Source of the DNA: Candidatus Kapaibacterium sp.
GTDB taxonomy: Bacteria > Bacteroidota > Ignavibacteria > Kapaibacteriales > UBA2268
Assembly: GCA_030835065.1 (NCBI GenBank)
Contig: JAUQWR010000512.1
Location: 1 to 5,834 of the forward strand
Length of the DNA stretch: 5,834 nucleotides
Direction of reading: 5' to 3'
The position numbers and the translations under genes were made by a program. The notes under the pieces are model-generated. The model did no database searches and was not told the origin of the DNA. It was given only the letters and a program-made list of their open reading frames with translations. Shown in pieces: positions 1 through 5,834 of this stretch (its first letter is position 1; every line of letters begins with the position of its first letter).

Positions 1-276
1 AAAGGAATAATAATATTTTTCTAGTCAATTTAATACTCTTTAGTTTAAGGTCTCTAATGTATTCTGAAGAATATATTAAGACAGAATTTTAGATATTTTT
101 GCCTCCTTAAAATTAGTTTGATTTATATTTTAAATTGGTAAAAGCTTAAGTGAATTTTATTGATAAATTTATTTTGATTGATAACAGAACTTTTTGCTAT
201 ATTAGCATAAATATTTTTTATTTATAAGGATACTAACACTATTCTTTTATTAAGTATCGATTTATAAAGGTGGAAA
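1..276. other. AT-rich upstream region without a gene
   Basis: No open frame here looks like a gene, and stop codons are frequent in all frames. The stretch presumably carries the promoter for the propeller gene. A Bacteroidota-style -33 TTTG can be read at 193-196, with a poor TAnnTTT match at 212-219, but the spacing is short and A/T runs make chance matches likely, so I do not call a promoter. A purine-rich AAAGGTGG at 266-273 precedes the ATG at 277 and is a credible ribosome binding site. Confidence 0.5.
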
Positions 277-2004
277 ATGAAAAAAGTATTAGTATCATTA
301 GTAATGTTTTTATTAGTCTATACAGTTGTATTTGCAAATGATCCTGCAATTAAATGGTATATGGATACCAAATCATTTGCTGCAGGAATGGCTGCTGCTG
401 CTGATATTGATTCAGATAGCAAACTTGAAATTGTTTTTTCTTGTTATAGAAACGATGGTGGAATTTATGCAGTAAATGCAGAAGATGGTTCGCTACTTTG
501 GTCATATTTTCCACATAATCCAGCTCGCGAAGGCTGCAATGATGCTGCTCCACTTATTTATGACACAAATGACGATGGTATGCCAGAAGTTGTTGTTGCT
601 AGCTCTTGCACTCCAAAAACTATTTGTCTTAATGGAAAAAACGGTGGTCTTATCTGGGAAGAAAATACCAGAGGAAGTGATTCTCCCCCATCAATATCGC
701 GTTTGAACAATAATAAACTGATAATTCTGCATGGTGAATTTAATGGTTGGGTTAGGGCAATTGATGCTGAATCCGGCGTAACTGCCTGGGAAATTCCAAT
801 CAATCTAAATTCATGGATTCAAACTGCACCTACTATTGCAGATCTAAATAATGATTCCGAACTTGATTTTATTGTTGCTACATGGGCTTTTGATAATAAG
901 GACAGCGTTCATGCTTTTAATTTGAATACACAAAAAAAACTATGGTCAATTCCCATTAATGGACATGTTTATCACGGCTCGGCTATTGCTGATTTAGATA
1001 AAGATAATTTGCCTGAAATATTGATAGGTACTTACAATGACACACTTTATTGTCTAAATGGCGAAGATGGGTCAATTAAATGGACTTACGAAGGTTCTGG
1101 GTCCATTGCCTGTCCTGTTGTGATTGCAGATATTGATAATGATGGAGAATGTGATATACTTTTTTCCAGTTGGTACAAGTTTATTGCGTTGAATAGTAAC
1201 GGCTTAGTCAAGTGGGAATACACTATCCCAAATTATTCTTCAAATTTTCGGGGTGCTGCTATTGCAGATATAAACAATGATAATTACAAAGATGCGATAT
1301 TCGGAACTATGGACGGAAATTTGATTGCTCTCAATGGTAATAACGGCTCTCCTATTTTCGTTAAAGACCTTGCTGCCCACTATGGAGTTCAAAAATTCGA
1401 CATAAATCATGCTCCGTTAGTTGCCGATTTTGATAATGACTCTGAACTTGAAACATTTGTTGTTGGAGGCTGGGGAGTTTCGAGTCCAAGCATCGATAGC
1501 AATTATGGGCGTGCTTATATGCTCGATATTGGCAAAGGAAAAGGTCCTGATTGGCTTATGTTTCAAAATAGTCCTACCCGACAATCTTCATTGTGTAATA
1601 GTGATATAAATTCGATAATTGAAAATCAAATGAACAATGAAAATCAAGATTTTAAAATTTCAATTAATCAATATTCGAATTATTTAGAAATTTCTATTAA
1701 GAGTGAATTATTAAATCTTTACGATAATTCAATAAAAATTTATAATAGTCAAGGCGAATGTGTGATTTCCGCCCCTTCGACAAGCTCCCCTTCGACAAGC
1801 TCAGGGACCACCCCTTCGACAAGCTCCCCTTCGACAAGCTCAGGGACCGCCCCTTCGACAAGCTCCCCTTCGACAAGCTCAGGGACCGCCCTTCGACAGG
1901 AAGAAGGTGTAGATATTTTTAATATAGATATTTCTGATCTGCCGATAGGTTTGTATTTTGTTCAGATTGGGAATTTTACTGAAAAATTTATTGTGATGAG
2001 GTAA
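277..2004 (+). CDS. Secreted FG-GAP/PQQ-like beta-propeller protein with T9SS C-terminal sorting domain
   Basis: This 575-aa protein is probably exported through Sec and then the type IX system to the cell surface or medium; no ligand or enzymatic role can be read. Residues 1-20 are a signal peptide (MKK, hydrophobic core, likely cleavage at VFA/ND). Residues about 35-425 hold eight repeats. Each pairs an FG-GAP/VCBS-like Asp-rich strand loop (for example ADIDSD 42-47, ADLNND 188-193, ADLDKD 238-243, ADIDND 284-289, ADFDND 383-388) with a PQQ-like segment such as [10 protein letters not shown]. This suggests an eight-bladed propeller, possibly Ca-binding. Residues about 455-575 are a Por_Secre_tail-type domain: [11 protein letters not shown] at 486-496, [15 protein letters not shown] at 550-564, and a final KFIVMR. 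Three 13-aa repeats (499-537) interrupt this domain. The start is supported by AAAGGTGG at 266-273 and by the signal peptide. It appears to be monocistronic. Confidence 0.9.
   Translation: MKKVLVSLVMFLLVYTVVFANDPAIKWYMDTKSFAAGMAAAADIDSDSKLEIVFSCYRNDGGIYAVNAEDGSLLWSYFPHNPAREGCNDAAPLIYDTNDDGMPEVVVASSCTPKTICLNGKNGGLIWEENTRGSDSPPSISRLNNNKLIILHGEFNGWVRAIDAESGVTAWEIPINLNSWIQTAPTIADLNNDSELDFIVATWAFDNKDSVHAFNLNTQKKLWSIPINGHVYHGSAIADLDKDNLPEILIGTYNDTLYCLNGEDGSIKWTYEGSGSIACPVVIADIDNDGECDILFSSWYKFIALNSNGLVKWEYTIPNYSSNFRGAAIADINNDNYKDAIFGTMDGNLIALNGNNGSPIFVKDLAAHYGVQKFDINHAPLVADFDNDSELETFVVGGWGVSSPSIDSNYGRAYMLDIGKGKGPDWLMFQNSPTRQSSLCNSDINSIIENQMNNENQDFKISINQYSNYLEISIKSELLNLYDNSIKIYNSQGECVISAPSTSSPSTSSGTTPSTSSPSTSSGTAPSTSSPSTSSGTALRQEEGVDIFNIDISDLPIGLYFVQIGNFTEKFIVMR
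1772..1900 (+). repeat. In-frame 39-bp tandem repeat (3 copies plus a partial) inside the T9SS domain
   Basis: Three tandem 39-bp units occupy 1772-1810, 1811-1849 and 1850-1888. They are identical except for the last base (A, G, G). A 12-base partial CCCTTCGACAGG follows at 1889-1900. Each unit is a 15-nt module CCCCTTCGACAAGCT followed by the same module with a nine-base tail, CAGGGACCR. Because 39 is a multiple of three, the frame is kept and each unit encodes [12 protein letters not shown] plus one variable A or T. Local GC is far above that of the surrounding gene, so this looks like an inserted and amplified element, not native coding sequence. The same modules recur at 5686-5834. Confidence 0.95.
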
Positions 2005-2252
2005 ATTTACATATAATATCTTCGTGATTGATTATAGCAGAGGGTTTATCATACATATTTTTTTATATTTGGGTTCAACAAATTATTTTTTTTGTTTTAA
2101 AATATTTTATTATTTTAATATAACATTTATTGAGAGTACGTAGATAAATGAGGTGGGAGAAATCTATAAACCACAAAAATGAATATAATGCCGCCGAAAA
2201 CAAAGAAGAAAATACATGGTGCACTTATAATATTGAATAAACTGGATTTAAT
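2005..2252. promoter_or_regulatory. AT-rich intergenic region before the three-gene operon
   Basis: This 248-nt gap between the propeller gene and the nuclease gene is the only plausible place for the operon promoter. Positions 2050-2130 are almost pure A/T. TAATAT at 2116-2121 and TTTG at 2091-2094 could be promoter parts, but neither has a well-spaced partner. GTAAATTTAC (2001-2010) is a perfect palindrome over the stop codon of the preceding gene; it has no GC stem, so I do not call it a terminator. No strong rho-independent terminator is visible. The right half (2148-2252) is less A/T-skewed and holds two short overlapping candidate ORFs. Confidence 0.35.
2148..2240 (+). CDS. Candidate 30-aa leader ORF, unrecognised
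   Basis: A short ORF starts at ATG 2148 and ends at TAA 2238-2240, 13 nt before the nuclease start. The peptide begins MRWEKSINHK and is hydrophilic, rich in Asn, Glu and Lys, with Trp, Cys and Tyr near its end (TWCTYNIE). Its composition is protein-like, unlike most chance ORFs in A/T runs. An in-frame TAA at 2145 fixes the upstream limit, and no good Shine-Dalgarno sequence precedes it. It could be a small leader peptide, a remnant of a lost gene, or chance. A second frame (ATG 2179, 25 codons) overlaps it and competes as a candidate. I do not recognise either product. Confidence 0.2.
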   Translation: MRWEKSINHKNEYNAAENKEENTWCTYNIE

Positions 2253-3011
2253 ATGAGTAACCCAAGGAAACAGTATTCTGATGCGCAAACCATTGCGTTG
2301 TTATCACAGGTAAACAGAGTTTGTCCACTTTGTGCAGAGCCTCTTTTCTACAAAAAAAATGGTATAAGTTTTAAAAATTATGAACTCGCGCATATCTATC
2401 CATTGAATCCAAATTCTGGTGAAGAAATACTGCTTCAAAATGAGAAGCGATTAGGTAATGATGTAAACGATGAACAAAATATCATACCCTTATGTGAAAT
2501 ATGTCATGGTAAATTTGATAAGCCAAGGACAGTTGAGGAGTATAGAGAACTATTAAATATAAAACAACAGCTTATCAATCGTAGCGGACAAGAAGCAATA
2601 TGGAAAACATATTCTATCGAAGAAGAAATAAGTGAAATTATTGAAGCAATTTATAATTCTCCAGAATTTGAAATTGAAACGGAAATAGAATTTGTACCCA
2701 GAGAAGTAGATGAAAAATTAAATGAAACAATTACTCGGCCAACAAAAATTAAAATAAAGAATAATGTGAGAGAATATTTCATCTTCATTAAGAAAAAATT
2801 TGCTGAATTAGATAATGCTAAAATTGATTTGTCAGAAATTATCTCATTACAAGTAAAGACATATTATTTAAAACAAAAGAATATGGGGCTAACCCAGCAA
2901 GATATTTTCGATAATATTGTCACATGGATTCACATGAAAACTAAGCCAGTAACTATGGATGCCGCAGAAATTTTGGCTTCTTTTTTCATTCAGAATTGCG
3001 AGGTGTTCTAA
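2253..3011 (+). CDS. HNH nuclease effector of an ABC-three-component (ABC-3C) system
   Basis: This 252-aa protein has two parts. Residues about 20-90 form an HNH/zinc-ribbon nuclease fold: CPLC at 24-27, ELAHIYPL at 44-51 with the HNH histidine H47, N76 in the NIIPLC stretch, and CEICH at 81-85, giving a second CxxC (C81, C84) and H85. These fit a Zn-stabilised beta-beta-alpha-metal nuclease that would cut DNA. Residues about 125-252 form a helical domain ending in AAEILASFFIQNCEVF. That tail resembles the C-terminal domains that ABC-3C effectors use to dock on their partners; I recall this subclass pairing with middle component 6, but the number is from memory. The ATG at 2253 is preceded by only a weak TGGA. 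The stop overlaps the next ATG by one base (TAATG), so the genes are coupled. Predicted role: cytoplasmic effector in defence against invading DNA. Confidence 0.85.
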   Translation: MSNPRKQYSDAQTIALLSQVNRVCPLCAEPLFYKKNGISFKNYELAHIYPLNPNSGEEILLQNEKRLGNDVNDEQNIIPLCEICHGKFDKPRTVEEYRELLNIKQQLINRSGQEAIWKTYSIEEEISEIIEAIYNSPEFEIETEIEFVPREVDEKLNETITRPTKIKIKNNVREYFIFIKKKFAELDNAKIDLSEIISLQVKTYYLKQKNMGLTQQDIFDNIVTWIHMKTKPVTMDAAEILASFFIQNCEVF

Positions 3012-3235
3012 TGTCTTTTCCTAGTAAATTTACCAGTTTTGATAATTCTATTTTATCTAAAATAACTTTACTAATTAATGACAATATTAAATCAATCAAA
3101 ATCACTGAACTATTCGATTTTTATATGGATAGATTTAGCGATGTTAGTGAATTTATACTTGCACTTGAAGTATTGCATGTATTGGGCAAAATAGAGTTAG
3201 ATGAAAAAGAAGGGGTTATTCGATATGTTAACTGA
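3011..3235 (+). CDS. ABC-3C middle component, MC6-like
   Basis: This 74-aa protein begins MSFPSKFTSFDNSILSK and ends GKIELDEKEGVIRYVN. Its size, its place between a nuclease effector and a DUF2326-type ATPase, and its pattern (PSKF near the N terminus, then SEFILALEVLHVLGKIEL at 46-63) match the small middle components of ABC-3C systems, most like the class I recall as MC6. It has no catalytic motif. It is probably a helical or winged-helix-like adaptor linking effector and ATPase. I chose ATG 3011 over TTG 2996 because GAGGTG lies at 3000-3005, five bases upstream, and the ATG overlaps the upstream stop. Its own stop (3233-3235) lies inside the ATPase gene, an 11-nt overlap implying translational coupling. 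Confidence 0.82.
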   Translation: MSFPSKFTSFDNSILSKITLLINDNIKSIKITELFDFYMDRFSDVSEFILALEVLHVLGKIELDEKEGVIRYVN

Positions 3236-4832
3236 AATCCGTTGTGACAAATTTCGGGAGGAATTAATTAAATTTCACTCGGGAATAAATGTTGTCTTAG
3301 GCGATAGTGTGGCAACAAACTCTATTGGAAAATCTACATTATTAATGATAATAGATTTTGTATATGGTGGAGAATCTTTTCTTGAACACAACAAAGATGT
3401 AGTTCGAGAACTAGGAGATCACGACTATTATTTTTCCTTAAAATTTGGTAATGACCTCCATTTTTTCAGAAGAGGAACATTTGAACCAGATTTGGTCTAT
3501 TCTTGTAATGAAGGATATCAAGAATTAAAACCATTAAGCATTGAAGAATATAAAGCTTTTCTTAAATCTTCGTATTCTCTTGAAAATATAGAAATGTCAT
3601 TTAGATCAATTGTATCTCTATTTTCAAGAATTTGGGGAAAAGAGAATCTTGATGTAAAACATCCTCTTCACAGTTTTAAAAGTCAAAAATCTTCAGAATG
3701 TATTACTAATACCATTAAGCTATTTAACATGTATGAATCGATTAGGCTATTAACGGAGAAATTAAAGAAAAAATCTGAGGAGAAAAGCACTATTACCAAA
3801 GCCTTTAAAGAGGGGTTTATAACTAAAACATCAAAAGTTGAATATAAGAAAAACCTATCTACTAGTGCATCAATTAAAGAAGAAATAGAAGATATAAAAA
3901 AGAACCTACAAAAATATGCAATCAATATTAAAGAACTTGTAAATCGAGAAGTGATTGAACTTAAGATAGAGAAAGATAAACTACTGTCTGAAAAGCTAAG
4001 ATTGGACAGTCGACTTTTACGAGTTAGAAACGATCTTGAAATAAATAAAAATATTAAAAGCAAGCAACTTGCCCCATTGTTAAAGTACTTCCCAAATGTT
4101 AATGCTGAAAAACTTGAAGAAGTTGAATCTTTCCACTCTAAAATTTCGAGAATTCTTAGAAGTGAGCTAATGAGTAGTGAAGCGGAATTGTCTTCATCTT
4201 TGGATTGTGTTGTTAATGAAATTAATAAAATTGATAATAAGGTTTCCGAAGTAACATCTAATTTTGAAAATCCAAATATCGTAATCGATAGAGTTTATGA
4301 TTTGTCCAAGGAGCACGAGTCGGCTAGAATACAGATTGAATATTTCGAAACTGACTTACAAATAAAAAATGACTTGAATGAGTCGAAAAAAAAGCTGGAA
4401 GAAGAAAAAACAAAAATATTAAAGTTAATAGAAAGCATTATAAATGATAAAAACAGAAGAAATGTGACCAAAATATATAGCGAAGAAAGACGGTGCCCGA
4501 CCCTTCATTTGGGGCAAAATAGCTATTCATTTGAATTAGTGGAAGATACTGGAACTGGAAAAGCATACTCGAATCTTATTCTACTTGATTTGGCATTTTT
4601 TGAAACAACAATTCTCCCTTTCTTAATACATGATTCTGTGTTATTTAAAAATATACAGAATGATGCTGTTGCAAAACTAATTGATCTTTATGAATCAACA
4701 GGAAAACAAATATTTATTGCAATTGATGAGATAGAAAAATATGGAACAGAGGCAGAAAGAAAATTAAAAACCAACAAAGTTATTGAATTAAATAATGAAA
4801 AGGTCCTTTATGTAAAGGACTGGAGGAAATGA
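3225..4832 (+). CDS. ABC-3C ATPase with coiled coil (DUF2326/YydD-like)
   Basis: This 535-aa, SMC/RecN-like ABC ATPase is the third component of the system. The N-terminal half-domain (1-155) carries a Walker A in the family form NSIGKSTLL (32-40). Residues about 170-410 are mostly Lys/Glu/Leu-rich helix, a long antiparallel coiled coil turning near LLKYFPNVNAEKL (285-297); it has no CxxC, so no Rad50 zinc hook. The C-terminal half (415-535) has a signature-like DTGTGKAYSN (441-450), a Walker B-like ILPFLIHDS (463-471, D470) and a final strand QIFIAIDE (495-502). DUF2326 proteins share this layout. ATG 3225 is preferred over the in-frame ATG 3201 because GAAGGGG (3209-3215) sits nine bases before it and because the family starts directly with a strand like MLTEIRCDKF. 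It presumably binds ATP and controls the HNH effector through the middle component. Confidence 0.87.
   Translation: MLTEIRCDKFREELIKFHSGINVVLGDSVATNSIGKSTLLMIIDFVYGGESFLEHNKDVVRELGDHDYYFSLKFGNDLHFFRRGTFEPDLVYSCNEGYQELKPLSIEEYKAFLKSSYSLENIEMSFRSIVSLFSRIWGKENLDVKHPLHSFKSQKSSECITNTIKLFNMYESIRLLTEKLKKKSEEKSTITKAFKEGFITKTSKVEYKKNLSTSASIKEEIEDIKKNLQKYAINIKELVNREVIELKIEKDKLLSEKLRLDSRLLRVRNDLEINKNIKSKQLAPLLKYFPNVNAEKLEEVESFHSKISRILRSELMSSEAELSSSLDCVVNEINKIDNKVSEVTSNFENPNIVIDRVYDLSKEHESARIQIEYFETDLQIKNDLNESKKKLEEEKTKILKLIESIINDKNRRNVTKIYSEERRCPTLHLGQNSYSFELVEDTGTGKAYSNLILLDLAFFETTILPFLIHDSVLFKNIQNDAVAKLIDLYESTGKQIFIAIDEIEKYGTEAERKLKTNKVIELNNEKVLYVKDWRK
4803..4820 (+). other. Perfect inverted repeat at the 3' end of the ATPase gene
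   Basis: GTCCTTTA (4803-4810) and TAAAGGAC (4813-4820) are exact reverse complements separated by TG. In RNA this gives about seven pairs around an ATGT loop, with a possible extra G-U pair at the base. It lies within the last codons of the ATPase gene (residues VLYVKD) and is followed directly by GGAGGA (4822-4827), not by a T run. It is therefore not a standard rho-independent terminator. It could protect the operon mRNA end or be chance. Confidence 0.5.
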
Positions 4833-5025
4833 TAAATATAGGAAACACAGCGTCAAATGATATTGAATGAGAAATGTATTATCGACATTTTATAACAAAG
4901 AGAAAATACCTGCCGCTGGCACAACACAAAGCACTTCTGCTATATCGCAACCTTTTCATACAGCTAAACATAGGCTACAAATCTGACACATTGCAGTTTT
5001 TGTTTTTCAAGGGATATAATAATAC
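4833..5025. other. Gap between operon and acetyltransferase gene
   Basis: This 193-nt stretch has no gene that I can support. The first 40 bases continue a 13-codon ORF that starts at ATG 4829 and overlaps the ATPase stop. Positions about 4910-4995 are richer in G and C than their surroundings (for example TGCCGCTGGCACAACACAAA), contain a short TGCC/GGCA inverted repeat, and do not look like a remnant of either neighbour. TTGCAG (4991-4996) and TATAAT (5015-5020), 18 bases apart, form a sigma70-like pair just before the acetyltransferase. Confidence 0.4.
4991..5020 (+). promoter_or_regulatory. Possible promoter of the acetyltransferase gene
   Basis: TTGCAG at 4991-4996 and TATAAT at 5015-5020 are 18 bases apart and resemble -35 and -10 boxes. 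A transcript from here would start at about 5027, on the ATG (5026), giving a leaderless mRNA. Bacteroidota usually use a different promoter pattern, so this may be chance in A/T-rich DNA. Confidence 0.25.
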
Positions 5026-5574
5026 ATGGATAAAATATTGGAAACCCAAAGATTATATATAAGACCTATTCAATCTGTTGATGCAGAGTCTATTTTTAGA
5101 TATCGTTCAGATTCTAATATAAACAAGTATCAAGGGTGGATTCCCAAAACAATTTTAGAAGTTAACGATTTTATCAAAAATAAGATTTCGCTTGAGATAA
5201 ATATACCTGACACATGGTTTCAATTTGTAATTATTAATAAGTTAGAAAATATACTTATCGGCGATATAGGGATACATTTCGTTGATATTCATGGATTTCA
5301 AGTCGAGTTGGGTATCACACTTGACAAGCAATATCAAGGAAAAGGTTTTGCAACTGAAGCTTTAACTGCAATTATTGATTTCTTGATTCATGGATTAAAC
5401 AAACAACGAATAATTGCTTCGATTGACCCTCGTAATCAATTATCGGTAAGATTAATTGAACGATTAGGATTTAGAAAGGAAGCTCATTTTAAGCAAAGTA
5501 TATTATTAAATGATGAATGGGTTGATGATTTAGTTTATGCAGTTTTAAAAGACGAATGGATAAATAAAAGTTAA
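5026..5574 (+). CDS. GNAT family N-acetyltransferase, RimJ/RimL-like
   Basis: This 182-aa protein transfers an acetyl group from acetyl-CoA to an unknown amine, in the cytoplasm. The start ETQRLYIRPI (6-15) is the usual N-terminal strand of the RimJ/RimL-type (Acetyltransf_3) branch. The acetyl-CoA binding motif A is LGITLDKQYQGKGFATEA (95-112), with the QxxGxG pyrophosphate loop at 102-107. Motif B includes ASIDPRNQLSVRLIERLGF (131-149), with the Asn and Gly-Phe typical of the family. The C terminus, NDEWVDDLVYAVLKDEW, also fits. Length is normal and the gene looks intact. ATG 5026 is supported by family alignment; AAGGGA (5009-5014) lies 11 bases upstream. It is 193 nt from the operon and separated by unexplained DNA, so I treat it as an independent gene. 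The substrate (ribosomal protein, antibiotic or other small molecule) cannot be predicted. Confidence 0.88.
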   Translation: MDKILETQRLYIRPIQSVDAESIFRYRSDSNINKYQGWIPKTILEVNDFIKNKISLEINIPDTWFQFVIINKLENILIGDIGIHFVDIHGFQVELGITLDKQYQGKGFATEALTAIIDFLIHGLNKQRIIASIDPRNQLSVRLIERLGFRKEAHFKQSILLNDEWVDDLVYAVLKDEWINKS

Positions 5575-5581
5575 ATACTTT

Positions 5582-5602
5582 TTCCTAAAACGGATATAGG
5601 AA
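5582..5602 (+). terminator. Weak hairpin after the acetyltransferase gene
   Basis: TTCCTA (5582-5587) pairs with TAGGAA (5597-5602) across a nine-base loop, eight bases after the acetyltransferase stop, and is followed by TTTGTTTTTC (5603-5612). The position and T-rich tail suit a rho-independent terminator. The six-pair stem with only two G-C pairs is weak. Confidence 0.3.
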
Positions 5603-5685
5603 TTTGTTTTTCATCGATTTGCGCTGGCGCTTGTGGCTCGTACAAAATAGCGATGTTAACTGTTAGGTTTTTGCCATGTAATACC

Positions 5686-5834
5686 TCCCTTCGACAGGCT
5701 CAGGGACCGCCCTTCGATAAACTCAGGGACCACCCTTCGATAAACTCCCCTTCGACAGGCTCCCCTTCGACAAGCTCAGGGACCGCCCTTCGATAAACTC
5801 AGGGACCACCCTTCGATAAACTCCCCTTCGACAG
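5686..5834. repeat. Non-coding CCCTTCGAyarrCT repeat array, 76-bp higher-order period, cut by window end
   Basis: The array is built from short modules (14-15 nt, CCCTTCGAyarrCT) and long modules (23-24 nt, the same plus CAGGGACCR). Module starts are 5687 long, 5710 long, 5733 short, 5747 short, 5762 long, 5786 long, 5809 short and 5823 short (truncated). The pattern long-long-short-short recurs with a 76-nt period. CGACAGG, CGACAAG and CGATAAA variants occupy mostly matching places in the two periods. No frame on either strand stays open through the whole array. It is the same repeat family as at 1772-1900 and continues beyond the window. Each long module has CCCT...AGGG ends that could form a short stem. 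Confidence 0.93.

Noticed and set aside
2996..3010. TTG start for the middle component, adding five residues
   Set aside because: ATG 3011 has GAGGTG at proper spacing, overlaps the upstream stop and gives the family-like MSFPSKF start.
3201..3224. Upstream in-frame ATG for the ATPase
   Set aside because: It would put eight residues (MKKKGLFD) before the conserved first strand and has no ribosome binding site. ATG 3225 has GAAGGGG nine bases upstream.
3683..4063. 126-codon open frame on the - strand inside the ATPase gene
   Set aside because: It is antisense to the Lys/Glu-rich coiled coil and gives a Ser/Leu/Phe-rich peptide with no recognisable motif. This is the usual shadow of such coding sequence.
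4874..5062. 62-codon + strand ORF between the operon and the acetyltransferase
   Set aside because: It overlaps the acetyltransferase start in another frame, lacks a ribosome binding site and has no recognisable motif. Its openness is plausible by chance.
5617..5668. Possible integron attC site (GTTAGGT at 5662-5668 matches the GTTRRRY core) after the acetyltransferase, a typical cassette passenger
   Set aside because: No matching RYYYAAC partner or long palindrome was found upstream, and no core site lies before the acetyltransferase. A seven-base degenerate match alone is not evidence.
5686..5834. CRISPR array
   Set aside because: The modules are directly adjacent with no unique spacers, and no cas gene is present.

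Overview
The window is AT-rich and carries a protein with a type IX secretion (T9SS) C-terminal sorting domain. This points to Bacteroidota or a close relative in the FCB group. All convincing genes lie on the + strand. I see no rRNA, tRNA, CRISPR array or transposase.

Layout: 1-276 is an AT-rich leader. 277-2004 encodes an exported beta-propeller protein (mixed FG-GAP/VCBS and PQQ-like repeats) whose T9SS tail is interrupted in frame by three tandem 39-bp repeats. 2005-2252 is an AT-rich intergenic region with short candidate leader ORFs. 2253-4832 is a tight three-gene operon: an HNH nuclease with a C-terminal partner domain, a 74-aa middle component, and a 535-aa ABC ATPase of the DUF2326/YydD type. 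4833-5025 is a gap that I cannot assign. 5026-5574 encodes a RimJ/RimL-like GNAT acetyltransferase. 5575-5834 is non-coding and ends in an array of the same repeat family seen inside the first gene.

The centrepiece is the operon. Its order (effector nuclease, small middle component, ABC ATPase), its overlapping junctions (1 nt and 11 nt) and its protein motifs match the ABC-three-component (ABC-3C) conflict systems predicted by comparative genomics. The expected logic is inferred, not shown here: the coiled-coil ATPase senses or remodels nucleic acid or an invader, and through the middle component it licenses the HNH nuclease to attack DNA. The system class is described but little studied experimentally.

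The second notable signal is a CCCTTCGACAAGCTCAGGG-type repeat. It occurs as a protein-coding, frame-keeping array inside a T9SS domain and as a non-coding array with a 76-bp higher-order period at the right edge. Both are built from the same short and long modules.
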